Shown: in pieces, positions 43,659 through 54,151 of the stretch
Position numbering within the stretch: the stretch's first letter is position 1
How the letters are laid out: each line of letters begins with the position of its first letter
NCBI GenBank assembly: GCA_038210415.1
Contig: JBBQWS010000012.1
Span: 1 to 64,000, forward strand
DNA length: 64,000 nt
Source: JBBQWS01 sp038210415
Lineage (GTDB): Bacteria; Actinomycetota; Actinomycetes; Prado026
Reading direction: 5' to 3'
The notes under the pieces: generated by a model
The model's database searches: none
Told to the model about the DNA's origin: nothing
Seen by the model: only the letters and a program-made list of their open reading frames with translations
Made by a program: the position numbers and the translations under genes

Positions 43659-45766
43659 GTGCAGAGCGACGAGACCGCAACCCAGCCGACCGGATCTGCG
43701 ACTCCCTGGACCGACTTGGACGACCGGGCCGTCGCGACCGCTCGTGGCCTGGCGATGGACGCGGTCGAGAAGGTCGGCAACGGCCACCCCGGCACCGCCA
43801 TGAGCCTGGCGCCCGCCGCGTACCTGCTGTTCCAGAAGTTCATGCGGCACGACCCGTCCGACCCCACCTGGGTCGGACGCGACCGCTTCGTGCTGTCCTG
43901 CGGCCACTCGAGTCTCACGTTGTACACCCAGCTGTTCTTCGCCGGGTACGGCCTCCAGCTCGCGGACCTGCAGGCGTTCCGCACGGCCGGGTCCCTGACC
44001 CCAGGACATCCCGAGCACGGGCACACCCGTGGCGTCGAGACCACGACCGGCCCGCTGGGCCAGGGAGTCGGGAACGCGGTCGGCATGGCGATCGCCGCGC
44101 GTCGCGAGCGAGGACTGTTCGACCCGGCTGCAGCGCCCGGCACTTCCCCGTTCGACCACCTGATCTGGGCGATCTGCTCCGACGGCGACCTGGAGGAGGG
44201 CGTGTCCGGAGAGGCCAGCTCGCTCGCGGGACGCCAGCAGCTCGGCAACCTGACCCTGATCTGGGACGACAACCACATCTCCATCGAGGACGACACCGCG
44301 GTCGCGTTCGACGAGGACGTCGTCGCCCGCTACGCCGCGTACGGCTGGCACACGCAGTACGTCGAGGTGAACGCCGACGGCAGCGCCGACGTCGTCGGTC
44401 TGACCGCCGCCCTCGAGGCCGCCCGGGCCGAGACGGCCAGGCCCTCGTTCATCGCGCTGCGCACCGTGATCGGCTGGCCGGCCCCGACGCTGCGGAACAC
44501 CGGCAAGGCGCACGGCTCGGCCATGGGCGCGGCCGAGATCGCGGCGACCAAACCGCTGCTGGGACTCGACCCGGCCCGGTCGTTCCAGGTCGACGCCGAC
44601 GTGCTCGAGCACACCCGCGCGGTCACCGCCCGCGGCCAGGCCGCTCACGCCGCGTGGCAGGTCGGCTTCGACGCCTGGCGGGCGGCCAGTCCCGAGGCGG
44701 CCGCGCTCTTCGACCGGCTCCAGGCGCACGAGCTGCCAGCCGGGTGGGCACAGGCGCTCCCCTTCTTCCCCGCAGACCCCAAGGGGATGGCGACCCGCAA
44801 GGCGTCCGGCGAGGTCCTCACCGCGCTCGCGGCAGTGCTGCCGGAGCTGTGGGGCGGTTCGGCCGACCTCGCCGAGTCCAACAACACCACCATGAAGGGC
44901 GAGCCGTCGTTCCTTCCTGCGGGCGTCGAGACGGCCAACTGGAAGGGCGGACCGTACGGTCGCACGCTGCACTTCGGCATTCGCGAGCACGCCATGGGCT
45001 CGATCATGAACGGCATCGCCCTGCACGGGCCGACCCGGGTCTACGGCGGCACGTTCTCGTGTTCAGCGACTACATGCGCGGCGCGGTGCGGCTCGCGGCA
45101 CTGATGGGTCTGCCCGTCACGTACGTCTGGACGCACGACTCCATCGGGCTCGGCGAGGACGGCCCGACCCACCAGCCGGTCGAGCACCTGGCCGCGCTGC
45201 GCGCCATCCCCGGCCTCGACGTCGTACGACCCGCCGACGCCAACGAGACCACCGTGGCGTGGCGCACCATCCTCGAGCGCAGGAAACGTCCGGCTGGGCT
45301 CGCTCTGAGTCGGCAGAACCTCCCGGTGGTCGACCGCGGCGTCCTGGCCTCCGCCGAAGGGGTCGCCCAGGGCGGCTACGTCCTAGCCGAGGCCGACGGT
45401 GGCGCGCCACAGGTCGTGCTCATCGGCACCGGTTCCGAGGTGCAGCTGGCCCTCGCCGCACGTGATCACCTCCAGGCCGAGGGGATTCCCACCCGGGTGG
45501 TCTCCATGCCCTGCGTCGAGTGGTTCGACGAGCAGGACGCGACGTACCGCGAGAGCGTGCTGCCGCGCGCGGTCCGAGCCCGAGTGTCGGTCGAGGCCGG
45601 CATCGCGCTCACCTGGCACCGGTTCGTCGGCGACGCCGGCCGCTGCGTGAGCCTGGAACACTTCGGCGCTTCGGCGGCGTCCGAGACCCTGTTCGAGGAG
45701 TTCGGCATCACGCTGGACGCGGTAACCGCCGCCGCGAAGGCAAGCATCGCCGACTCCGCCGGCTGA
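43659..45766 (+). CDS. tkt: Transketolase, interrupted by a one-base deletion
   Basis: About 702 aa if the frame is restored. TPP-dependent enzyme of the pentose-phosphate pathway: GNGHPGTAMSLAP, SDGDLEEGVSGEASSLAG and DDNHISIEDDT (TPP/Mg site). The first frame runs to YGGTF at about 45055 and then becomes nonsense (SCSATTCAARC) up to 45104. The second frame resumes as LVFSDYMRGAVRLAALMG to the normal C-terminus. A missing C in ACGTTCTCG (expected ACGTTCCTCG, near 45056) explains it. All other domains are intact, so a sequencing or assembly error is likelier than true loss. First gene of tkt-tal-zwf-opcA-pgl. Confidence 0.9.
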
Positions 45767-45814
45767 GCACGACCCAAGACCGTCCGGACGCACCCCTTCC
45801 CGAGGAGAGCCAGC

Positions 45815-46927
45815 ATGAGCCCTGCTTCACCGCCGATCACGAGCCTCGCCGCCAACGGAGTCTCGGTGTGGCTCGACGACCTGAGCCGGCATCGCCTGCT
45901 CACCGGCGACCTGAGCGCCCAGGTCGACCGGGGAGTTGTCGGCGTGACCACGAACCCGTCGATCTTCGAGCAGGCGCTGCGCGCAGGCGCCGACTACGCA
46001 AGCCAGGTACGCGATCTCGCCGCGCGCGGGCTGTCCGTCGACGAAGCCGTCCGCATGATCACCACGTACGACGTGCGGTGGGCCTGCGACGTCCTGCGCC
46101 CGGTCGCCGACCGCACCGCCGGGGTCGACGGCAGGGTCTCGATCGAGGTCGATCCAAGGCGGGCCCGCGACACCGAGGCGACGGTCGCCGAGGCACGCGG
46201 ACTCTGGTGGCTGGTCGACCGTCCCAACGCCCTGATCAAGATCCCGGCAACAGTCGAGGGCCTACCCGCGGTCACCCGCGTCATCGCCGACGGCATCAGC
46301 GTCAACGTGACCCTGATCTTCAGCCTCGACCGCTACCGCGCCGTCATCGACGCCTACCTCACCGGGCTCGAGCAGGCGCTCGCGGCCGGACACGACCTCT
46401 CGATGATCCACTCGGTCGCGTCGTTCTTCGTCAGCCGCGTCGACACCGAGACCGACGCCCGGCTCGAGAAGATCGGCACCCCGGAAGCACTGGCCCTGCG
46501 TGGCACCGCCGCGATCGCCAACGCCCAGCTCGCCTACGAGGTCTTCGAAGCCTCGCTGGCAACCCCCCGCTGGCAGGTGCTGGCGGCGCGGGGAGCTCGC
46601 CCGCAGCGGCCGCTTTGGGCTTCGACCGGGGTCAAGAACCCGTTGTTCGACGACACCCGCTACGTCGTCGAGCTGGTCGCCCCCGGAACCGTCAACACCA
46701 TGCCGGAGAAGACCCTCGACGCCGTCGTCGACCACGGCGCCGTGCGAGGCGACTCCATCCGGCCGGCCTACGCGCAGGCCCGCGCGGCGCTCGCAGCGAT
46801 CACCTCCGTCGGTGTCGACCTGCACGACGTCGTCCAGGTGCTCGAGGTCGAGGGGGTCAAGAAGTTCGCGGACTCCTGGAACGACCTGCTCGCCTCGCTG
46901 CAGCAGGCGCTCGAGCAGGCGGTCTGA
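45815..46927 (+). CDS. tal: Transaldolase
   Basis: 370 aa, the longer actinobacterial type. It transfers a dihydroxyacetone unit between sugar phosphates. GVTTNPSIFEQAL begins the barrel. The Schiff-base Lys lies in LWASTGVKNP. NALIKIPAT and ISVNVTLIFSLDRY are family blocks. GAGGAGA sits before ATG 45815. Confidence 0.96.
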   Translation: MSPASPPITSLAANGVSVWLDDLSRHRLLTGDLSAQVDRGVVGVTTNPSIFEQALRAGADYASQVRDLAARGLSVDEAVRMITTYDVRWACDVLRPVADRTAGVDGRVSIEVDPRRARDTEATVAEARGLWWLVDRPNALIKIPATVEGLPAVTRVIADGISVNVTLIFSLDRYRAVIDAYLTGLEQALAAGHDLSMIHSVASFFVSRVDTETDARLEKIGTPEALALRGTAAIANAQLAYEVFEASLATPRWQVLAARGARPQRPLWASTGVKNPLFDDTRYVVELVAPGTVNTMPEKTLDAVVDHGAVRGDSIRPAYAQARAALAAITSVGVDLHDVVQVLEVEGVKKFADSWNDLLASLQQALEQAV

Positions 46928-46928
46928 C

Positions 46929-48452
46929 GTGACCCTCGTCAACCCGTTGCGGGACGCCCGCGATCGGCGGCTCCCCCGCGTGGCCGGACCCTGCGGGATG
47001 GTCATCTTCGGGGTCACCGGCGACCTCGCCCGCAAGAAGCTGATGCCGGCAATCTACGACCTGGCCAACCGCGGTCTCCTGCCACCGGGGTTCGCGCTCG
47101 TAGGGTTCGCCCGTCGCGACTGGGCCGACCAGGATTTCATGCAGGTAGTCCACGACTCCGTCAAGGAGCACGCCCGCACCGAGTTCCGCGAGGACGTGTG
47201 GAACAACCTCGCCGAGGGCCTCCGATTCGTCCCTGGCGACTTCAGCGACGACGCGGCGTTCGCCCAGCTCAAGGCGACGATCGAGGAGCTCGACGCGAGC
47301 CGGGGCACCGGCGGCAACCACGCGTTCTACCTGTCGGTCCCGCCCAAATTCTTCCCCGACGTCGTCCGGCAGCTCAAGGAGCATGGCCTCGCCGAGGGTC
47401 CCGGCGACGCGTGGCGCCGGGTGGTCATCGAGAAGCCGTTCGGGCACGACCTCGCCAGCGCGCAGGAGCTCAACACCGTGGTCGGCGAGGTCTTCGACTC
47501 CGGGTCGGTCTTCCGCATCGACCACTACCTGGGCAAGGAGACCGTCCAGAACATCCTCGCTCTGCGGTTCGCCAACGAGCTGTTCGAGCCGATCTGGAAC
47601 GCCAACTACGTCGACCACGTGCAGATCACCATGGCCGAGGACGTCGGCATCGGCGGCCGAGCCGGCTACTACGACGGCATCGGCGCCGCCCGCGACGTCA
47701 TCCAGAACCACTTGCTGCAGCTTCTGGCCCTCACCGCCATGGAGGAGCCCGTCTCCTTCGAGGCCTCGGCGGTCCGGATCGAGAAGGAAAAGGTGCTGTC
47801 GGCAGTCCGGCTGCCCAAGGACCTCGCAGCGAACACCGCGCGTGGCCAATACGCCGCCGGTTGGCAGGGCGGCACTCCGGTCTCGGGCTACCTGCAGGAG
47901 GACGGCATCTCCGCCGAGTCGACCACCGAGACCTATGCCGCGGTCCGGCTCGACATCGACACCCGGCGCTGGGCGGGCGTCCCGTTCTACCTGCGCACCG
48001 GCAAACGGCTCGGTCGCCGGGTCACTGAGGTCGCGATCGTCTTCAAGCGCGCACCGCACCTGCCGTTCGAGACGACGGCCACCGAGGAGCTCGGCCAGAA
48101 CGCGCTGGTGTTCCGGGTGCAGCCCGACGAGGGTCTGGCCCTGCGGTTCGGCTCCAAGGTCCCCGGCACCGCGATGGAGGTCCGCGACGTCACGATGGAC
48201 TTCGCGTACGGAGAGGCGTTCACCGAGTCGAGCCCCGAAGCGTACGAGCGGCTGATTCTCGATGTGCTCATCGGCGAGGCGCCGCTCTTCCCCCGGCACG
48301 AGGAGGTCGAGCAGTCTTGGCGGATCCTCGACCCTGTCGAGGAGTTCTGGGCGGCCCGGGGCCAGCCTGAGCCCTACCCTGCCGGGACCTGGGGTCCGGA
48401 CGGCGCAACCAAGATGCTCGCCCGCGACGGACGCACCTGGAGGCGACCATGA
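46929..48452 (+). CDS. zwf: Glucose-6-phosphate 1-dehydrogenase
   Basis: 507 aa. NADP site GVTGDLARKK, substrate site RIDHYLGKE with catalytic His, and EKPFGHDL. It makes NADPH and 6-phosphogluconolactone. GTG 46929 lies one base after the tal stop, so the two are tightly linked. It depends on OpcA, encoded next, for full activity by analogy. Confidence 0.96.
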   Translation: MTLVNPLRDARDRRLPRVAGPCGMVIFGVTGDLARKKLMPAIYDLANRGLLPPGFALVGFARRDWADQDFMQVVHDSVKEHARTEFREDVWNNLAEGLRFVPGDFSDDAAFAQLKATIEELDASRGTGGNHAFYLSVPPKFFPDVVRQLKEHGLAEGPGDAWRRVVIEKPFGHDLASAQELNTVVGEVFDSGSVFRIDHYLGKETVQNILALRFANELFEPIWNANYVDHVQITMAEDVGIGGRAGYYDGIGAARDVIQNHLLQLLALTAMEEPVSFEASAVRIEKEKVLSAVRLPKDLAANTARGQYAAGWQGGTPVSGYLQEDGISAESTTETYAAVRLDIDTRRWAGVPFYLRTGKRLGRRVTEVAIVFKRAPHLPFETTATEELGQNALVFRVQPDEGLALRFGSKVPGTAMEVRDVTMDFAYGEAFTESSPEAYERLILDVLIGEAPLFPRHEEVEQSWRILDPVEEFWAARGQPEPYPAGTWGPDGATKMLARDGRTWRRP

Positions 48453-49360
48453 TCGTCGACCTGACCGACACCACCGCCGCCGCCATCGCGGCCGCCCTCG
48501 TACAGGCCCGGCACACCGCCGGCGTACCTGCCGTGGGCATGGTCCTGACTCTGGTCATCGTGACCAACGAAGGCGACAGCTACGACGCGCTCCGGGCCGC
48601 ACTCGAGGCCGCCCACGAGCACCCGTCGCGGGTCCTGGTGACGATCCTGCGGCCCGGCAGGTCCGCTCCCAAGCTCGACGCCGAGGTGCGGTTCCTGGGC
48701 GACTCAGGGCCCGGTGAGACCGTCGTCATGCGCCTGCACGGAGAGCTGGCGTCGCACGCCGAGAGCGTGCTGCTCCCCCTGCTGCTCCCGGACGCACCGG
48801 TGGTGGCCTGGTGGCCGGGCGGGGCCCCGGACAACCCCGCGCTCGACCCGGTCGGCTCGCTCGCGCAGCGCCGGATCACCGACTCCGCAGCGGCCGACGA
48901 CCCGATGACTGAGCTCGCGCGTCGGGCCAACGGCTACCAGCCCGGCGACACCGACCTCGCCTGGACCCGGATCACGCAGTGGCGCACCCTGCTGGCTGCA
49001 TCCCTGGACCAGCCGTTCGACCCGCTCGTGGGCGGGTCGGTCAGCTGCGAGCCCGGCAGCCCGAGTGCCGAGCTGCTGGCCCGTTGGCTGGAGTCGCGGC
49101 TCCGGGTCCCGATCGAGCGCACCATCTCCGGCGGTCCCGGCATCACTTCGGTGAGTCTGGTCACCGAAGGCGGCGAGATCCTCGTCAGTCGGCCCGACGG
49201 CCGGGTGGCGCACATGATCCGGCCGGGGCAGCCCGAACGTCAGGTCTCGCTGATGCAGCGCGAGACGGCTGAGATCATGGCCGAGGAGATGCGTCGGCTG
49301 GACCCCGACGACATCTACGGCGAGATCGTCACCCAGACGTCCGCCGCTCCGGCGTCCTGA
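48449..49360 (+). CDS. opcA: Glucose-6-phosphate dehydrogenase assembly protein OpcA
   Basis: 303 aa. VVAWWPGGAPDNPALDPVG and ITDSAAADDP are typical of OpcA, an allosteric partner of Zwf known from cyanobacteria and actinobacteria. ATG 48449 overlaps the zwf stop by 4 bp. The gene ends one base into pgl. Confidence 0.94.
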   Translation: MIVDLTDTTAAAIAAALVQARHTAGVPAVGMVLTLVIVTNEGDSYDALRAALEAAHEHPSRVLVTILRPGRSAPKLDAEVRFLGDSGPGETVVMRLHGELASHAESVLLPLLLPDAPVVAWWPGGAPDNPALDPVGSLAQRRITDSAAADDPMTELARRANGYQPGDTDLAWTRITQWRTLLAASLDQPFDPLVGGSVSCEPGSPSAELLARWLESRLRVPIERTISGGPGITSVSLVTEGGEILVSRPDGRVAHMIRPGQPERQVSLMQRETAEIMAEEMRRLDPDDIYGEIVTQTSAAPAS

Positions 49361-50142
49361 TGAGCACTCCGACGGTGCTGGTGCACAGAGACGCTGGCCT
49401 CCTCGCCCAGGCCGTCGCCGCCCGGTTGGTGACCCGCGTGGTCGATGCCCAGTCGGCCCGTGGCCGCGCTTCCGTCGTGCTCACCGGCGGCGGGCTCGGC
49501 ACCGCCACCTTGGCGGCTCTCGCGCAGTCGCCCGCCCGCGATGCCATCGACTGGGGTCGGGTCGACGTGTGGTGGGGCGACGAACGATTCCTGCTCTCCG
49601 GCGACCCGCAGCGCAACGAGACCGGCGCTCGGGCGGCCCTGCTGGACCACGTCGACGTGAACCCGGCCCGGGTGCACCCGATGCCTGCCTCGGACGGCCC
49701 CGACGGCAACGACCCCGAGGCAGCCGCCGTGCGTTACGCCGCCGAGCTGGCGGCGGCGGTGCAGCCGGGAGACCACCTCGGCGTGCCGACCTTCGACGTG
49801 CTGCTGCTCGGCGTCGGCCCGGACGCCCACGTCGCCTCGCTCTTCCCCGAACAGCCAGCGCTGCACGAGACCGACCGCACGGTGGTTGCCGTACGCGGGG
49901 CGCCGAAGCCGCCCCCCATCCGGATCAGCCTGACCCTGCGCAGTATCCAGGCAGCGACGGACGTGTGGTTGATCGCAGCCGGCGCGGAGAAGGCCGGAGC
50001 GATCCGGCTGGCGCTGGGAGCGGCCGGTCCGGTCCAGGTTCCGGCCGCTGCAGCGCGAGGCGCGCGCTCCACGCTGGTGCTGCTCGACGAGGCCGCTGCG
50101 TCGGCACTGCCGCCGGGGCTCACCCGGCTGGCCAGCCCCTAA
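49360..50142 (+). CDS. pgl: 6-phosphogluconolactonase
   Basis: 260 aa. VLTGGGLGTATLAAL, VDVWWGDERFL, FDVLLLGVGPDAHVASLFP and VWLIAAGAEKA are the NagB/Pgl blocks. It hydrolyses the lactone made by Zwf. Last gene of the operon, convergent with rbpA. Confidence 0.95.
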   Translation: MSTPTVLVHRDAGLLAQAVAARLVTRVVDAQSARGRASVVLTGGGLGTATLAALAQSPARDAIDWGRVDVWWGDERFLLSGDPQRNETGARAALLDHVDVNPARVHPMPASDGPDGNDPEAAAVRYAAELAAAVQPGDHLGVPTFDVLLLGVGPDAHVASLFPEQPALHETDRTVVAVRGAPKPPPIRISLTLRSIQAATDVWLIAAGAEKAGAIRLALGAAGPVQVPAAAARGARSTLVLLDEAAASALPPGLTRLASP

Positions 50143-50171
50143 CCTGAGGACCCCGCGAAAGACGAGCCGGG

Positions 50172-50507
50172 TCAGCTCTTGTCGCGGAACTTCGCCAGCG
50201 CCTCGGCCAGGATCGCCTCGCCGTCCTCCTCGGACCGCCGCTCGCGCACGTACGCCAGGTGAGTCTTGTACGGCTCGGTCTTAGGCGGTGCGGGCGGGTT
50301 CTCCTGGTCGCGGCCCGCTGGCCACCCGCAACGCGGGCAGTCCCAGGTCTCCGGGATCGCGGCCTCGGCCGAGAACGACGGCCGGGTCTCGTGACCTTTG
50401 GCGCACCAGAACACGATCCGGCTGCGCGGGGCCGTGTCGCCGCGCTCGGCTTCGCCCATCGGACCCGCACCGACCCGGCTGCCGCGGATAGCGCTACCAC
50501 TGGCCAC
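50172..50507 (-). CDS. rbpA: RNA polymerase-binding protein RbpA
   Basis: 111 aa. Zinc site WCAKGHETRPSFS and DCPRCGWPAG in the core domain. The C-terminal helix with VRERRSEEDGEAILAEAL contacts sigma. RbpA activates the housekeeping sigma holoenzyme in actinobacteria. AGGAGA lies 8 nt before GTG 50507. Downstream of secG on the same strand. Confidence 0.96.
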   Translation of the reverse strand: MASGSAIRGSRVGAGPMGEAERGDTAPRSRIVFWCAKGHETRPSFSAEAAIPETWDCPRCGWPAGRDQENPPAPPKTEPYKTHLAYVRERRSEEDGEAILAEALAKFRDKS

Positions 50508-50537
50508 GAGGAATCTCCTGCTCTCGAGTCAACTGGA

Positions 50538-50782
50538 TCAGGTGGTGACGCGTTTGAGAATGAGCCCGAGGCCCACGACGCAAGCGAACCACACCAGCAG
50601 GATCGCGATGGTGATTCGGTCAAGGTTGCGCTCTGCGACCGAGGAACCGCCGACACTGGACGTGACGCCGCCACCGAACATGTCGGACAGTCCGCCGCCC
50701 TTGCCTTTGTGCAGCAGCACCAGCAGGATCAGCAACAGACTGGTGATCACCAGGATCGTGACCAGAGTGTAAGCGAGCAGGT

Positions 50783-50786
<4 letters not shown>
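50538..50786 (-). CDS. secG: Preprotein translocase subunit SecG
   Basis: 82 aa with two TM helices (about 5-25 and 58-78) and the cytoplasmic loop KGKGGGLSDMFGG. SecG assists SecYE. In most actinobacteria secG follows tpiA directly. Here its ATG overlaps the stop of a peptide-transporter ATPase gene (ATGA), so it is coupled to that operon. Confidence 0.93.
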
Positions 50787-51820
<1,034 letters not shown>

Positions 51821-51860
51821 TGCGCGATCTCCTGGTGGTCGGTCGTGACGCGGTGCCCGG

Positions 51861-52928
51861 TCACAGGGTGGGCGCGATCTCGTCGCGGAAGATGTCCGTG
51901 CGCTGAGCGTCACTCAAGTGACACGCCACGGCGTGCCCCGGAACGACGGTCACCAACTCAGGCCGCTCGGTCTGACATCGGTCGCCGTTCAGCGGCGCGT
52001 AGGTGCAGCGCGGGTTGAACGCGCAGCCGGAGGGCACCGAGATCAGGCTCGGCGGGGTCCCCGGGATCGGCCGCAACCGCTCCTCACGGACCCGGTCGAG
52101 CCGGGTCACCGAGCCGAGCAGCCCCCAGGCGTACGGGTGCTGCGGTCGGTAGAAGACGTCGTCGGCTGTGCCGTACTCGGCGCAGCGGCCGCCATACATC
52201 ACGAGCACGTCGTCGGCGATCTCGGCGACGACGCCGAGATCGTGGGTGATGATGATGATCGCCGAGCCGAACTCGGACTGCAGATCCTTCATCAGGTCGA
52301 TGATCTGCGCTTGCACGGTGACGTCGAGCGCGGTGGTCGGCTCGTCCGCGATCAGCAGCGACGGGTCGTTGACGAGCGCCATGGCGATCATCGCCCGCTG
52401 CCGCATCCCGCCCGAGAACTGATGACCGTAGTCGGAGTACCGCTTGTCCGGGTTCGGGATGCCGACCCGTCGGAGCATCTCGATCGTGCGGTCTCGGGCC
52501 TCCGACTTGGACACGTCAGGGTGGTGCTGGCGGTAGCCCTCGGCGATCTGGGCCCCGACCTTGAAGTACGGGTGCAGCGCCGAGAGCGGGTCCTGGAAGA
52601 TCATGGCCATCTTTGAGCCGCGCAGCTTGCGGACGTCCTCGGCGCCGGCGTGGACGAGCTCCTGGCCGTCGAGCCAAATCTCGCCGCCGAGGTGCGCACG
52701 AGTGCCCTTGTGCAGCCCGAGGACGGCCTGGGCGGTCACGCTCTTGCCGCTGCCCGACTCCCCCACGATGCCGAGCGTCTGGCCCTTCTCGAGCGTGAAC
52801 GACAGACCGTCCACCGACTTGACCAGGCCGTCGTCGGTCGGGAAGTGGACCTGGAGGTCGCGCACCTCCAGGTAGGACCGCGGTGCGGCGGACGGGGCGG
52901 AGACCCCATCTTCCAAGACCGATGACAC
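51861..52928 (-). CDS. Peptide ABC transporter ATP-binding protein (OppD/DppD type)
   Basis: 355 aa. Walker A GESGSGKSV, signature FSGGMRQRAMIAMAL, Walker B LLIADEPTTALD, and the C-terminal motif SGCAFNPRCTYA. GTG 52928 is preferred: AGGGA stands 9 nt upstream, whereas GTG 52937 directly abuts it. Second ATPase of the transporter. Confidence 0.92.
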   Translation of the reverse strand: MSSVLEDGVSAPSAAPRSYLEVRDLQVHFPTDDGLVKSVDGLSFTLEKGQTLGIVGESGSGKSVTAQAVLGLHKGTRAHLGGEIWLDGQELVHAGAEDVRKLRGSKMAMIFQDPLSALHPYFKVGAQIAEGYRQHHPDVSKSEARDRTIEMLRRVGIPNPDKRYSDYGHQFSGGMRQRAMIAMALVNDPSLLIADEPTTALDVTVQAQIIDLMKDLQSEFGSAIIIITHDLGVVAEIADDVLVMYGGRCAEYGTADDVFYRPQHPYAWGLLGSVTRLDRVREERLRPIPGTPPSLISVPSGCAFNPRCTYAPLNGDRCQTERPELVTVVPGHAVACHLSDAQRTDIFRDEIAPTL

Positions 52929-52990
52929 GACTGGCACTCCCTGACTCGTGAGACGACCTGGCGGTGGACGAGCTGGCTGCGGCGTCCGGA

Positions 52991-54004
52991 CTAGCTGAGC
53001 CGGACCTTCGGGTCGATCGCCGCGTACAGGATGTCGACGATGAGGTTGGCCACGATGATGAAGAACGCCGCGATGATCGTGACGGCCATCAGGACGGGTA
53101 GGTCGTAGTTCGTGGCCGCATCGACGGTCACCGCGCCGAGCCCGCGGAACGTGAAGATCTTCTCGGTGATCACGGCGCCGCCGAGCAGCCCGCCGAGGTC
53201 TAGGCCGGCAATCGTGACGATCGGGGTCAGCGCGGCGCGCAGCCCATGCTTGAAGATGACCCTTCGCTCGGACAGACCCTTGGCTCGCGCCGTGCGGATG
53301 TAGTCCTCGTTCATGGTCTCGAGCATGTTCGCGCGGGTGATCCGGGTGTATAGCGCGGCGTTCAGGATCGCGATGACGATCCACAGCGGCAGCAGGTTCT
53401 GGGCCCACTCGAAGGGGTTCTGCGAGAAGGGGACGTAGTGCGGGATGGGATACCAGCCCCAGGCGATGATCGGGAACAGCAGCACGGTCGCGCCGGTGAA
53501 GAACGAGGGCAGCGAGTATCCGCCCAAGGTCAGGAACATCAGCACTCTGTCGAGCAGGCTCCCGCGTCTCAAGGCGGAGATCACCCCCACCGTGACGCCG
53601 CCGACGATCCACAGGACGAAAGCGCCGATCGCGATCGAGAAGGTGATCGGGAAGGCATCGGTGATCAGCCCGGTGACGGGGGTCTCGCGGCGGAACGAGT
53701 AGCCCAGGCAGGGCGCCGGACACACGTTGACCACGTCAGAATTGGTCGCTTCGGTGGACTGGCCCCACGGATACGTACGGCCGAGCGGGATGGCATAGAG
53801 CCACCGCCCGTACTGGATCAGGAAGGGCTGGTCGAGCTCCAGCTTCTTCTCGATCTTCGCGATCTTCTCGGGGGTGCAGTTCTTGCCGCAGTAGAGCGTC
53901 GCGGGGTTCGACGGGACCAGGTTGAACAGCCCGTAGGTGACGAAGCTGATCACGAACAGCAGGACGGCGACTCCGGTCACCCGCCTGATCAAGAACCGAC
54001 CCAT
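52991..54004 (-). CDS. Peptide ABC transporter permease (DppB/OppB type)
   Basis: 337 aa. TM1 at the start, then NPATLYCGKNCTPEKIAKIE, five more TM helices and the EAA-like coupling segment RTARAKGLSERRV. An extended external loop between TM1 and TM2 (residues about 30-125) is longer than usual. GAGGAGA precedes ATG 54004. Separated from the binding-protein gene by a strong hairpin. Confidence 0.93.
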   Translation of the reverse strand: MGRFLIRRVTGVAVLLFVISFVTYGLFNLVPSNPATLYCGKNCTPEKIAKIEKKLELDQPFLIQYGRWLYAIPLGRTYPWGQSTEATNSDVVNVCPAPCLGYSFRRETPVTGLITDAFPITFSIAIGAFVLWIVGGVTVGVISALRRGSLLDRVLMFLTLGGYSLPSFFTGATVLLFPIIAWGWYPIPHYVPFSQNPFEWAQNLLPLWIVIAILNAALYTRITRANMLETMNEDYIRTARAKGLSERRVIFKHGLRAALTPIVTIAGLDLGGLLGGAVITEKIFTFRGLGAVTVDAATNYDLPVLMAVTIIAAFFIIVANLIVDILYAAIDPKVRLS

Positions 54005-54063
54005 GGTCTCCTCGTTCCGTCCCGCGTCACGATCTTGCGTTGCTGAGGGTCATCCTGCACGCC

Positions 54064-54106
54064 CTGGTCCCGGAATGCACGCGCTTGGCGGGCATTCCGG
54101 GACCAG
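54064..54106 (-). promoter_or_regulatory. Perfect 15-bp hairpin between binding-protein and permease genes
   Basis: 54064-54078 and 54092-54106 are exact inverted repeats with a 13-nt loop. No T-run follows on the minus strand. Such intercistronic hairpins after a solute-binding gene usually protect its mRNA 3' end or partly stop transcription, raising the binding protein above the membrane parts. Confidence 0.75.
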
Positions 54107-54151
54107 AGTCAGTGCGGTCTTACGTGGCGACCGGCTTGGTCACCGTCGTGC

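Noticed and set aside
54064..54106. Hairpin as a rho-independent terminator
   Set aside because: No T-run follows in the transcribed direction, and downstream operon genes would be cut off from their promoter.
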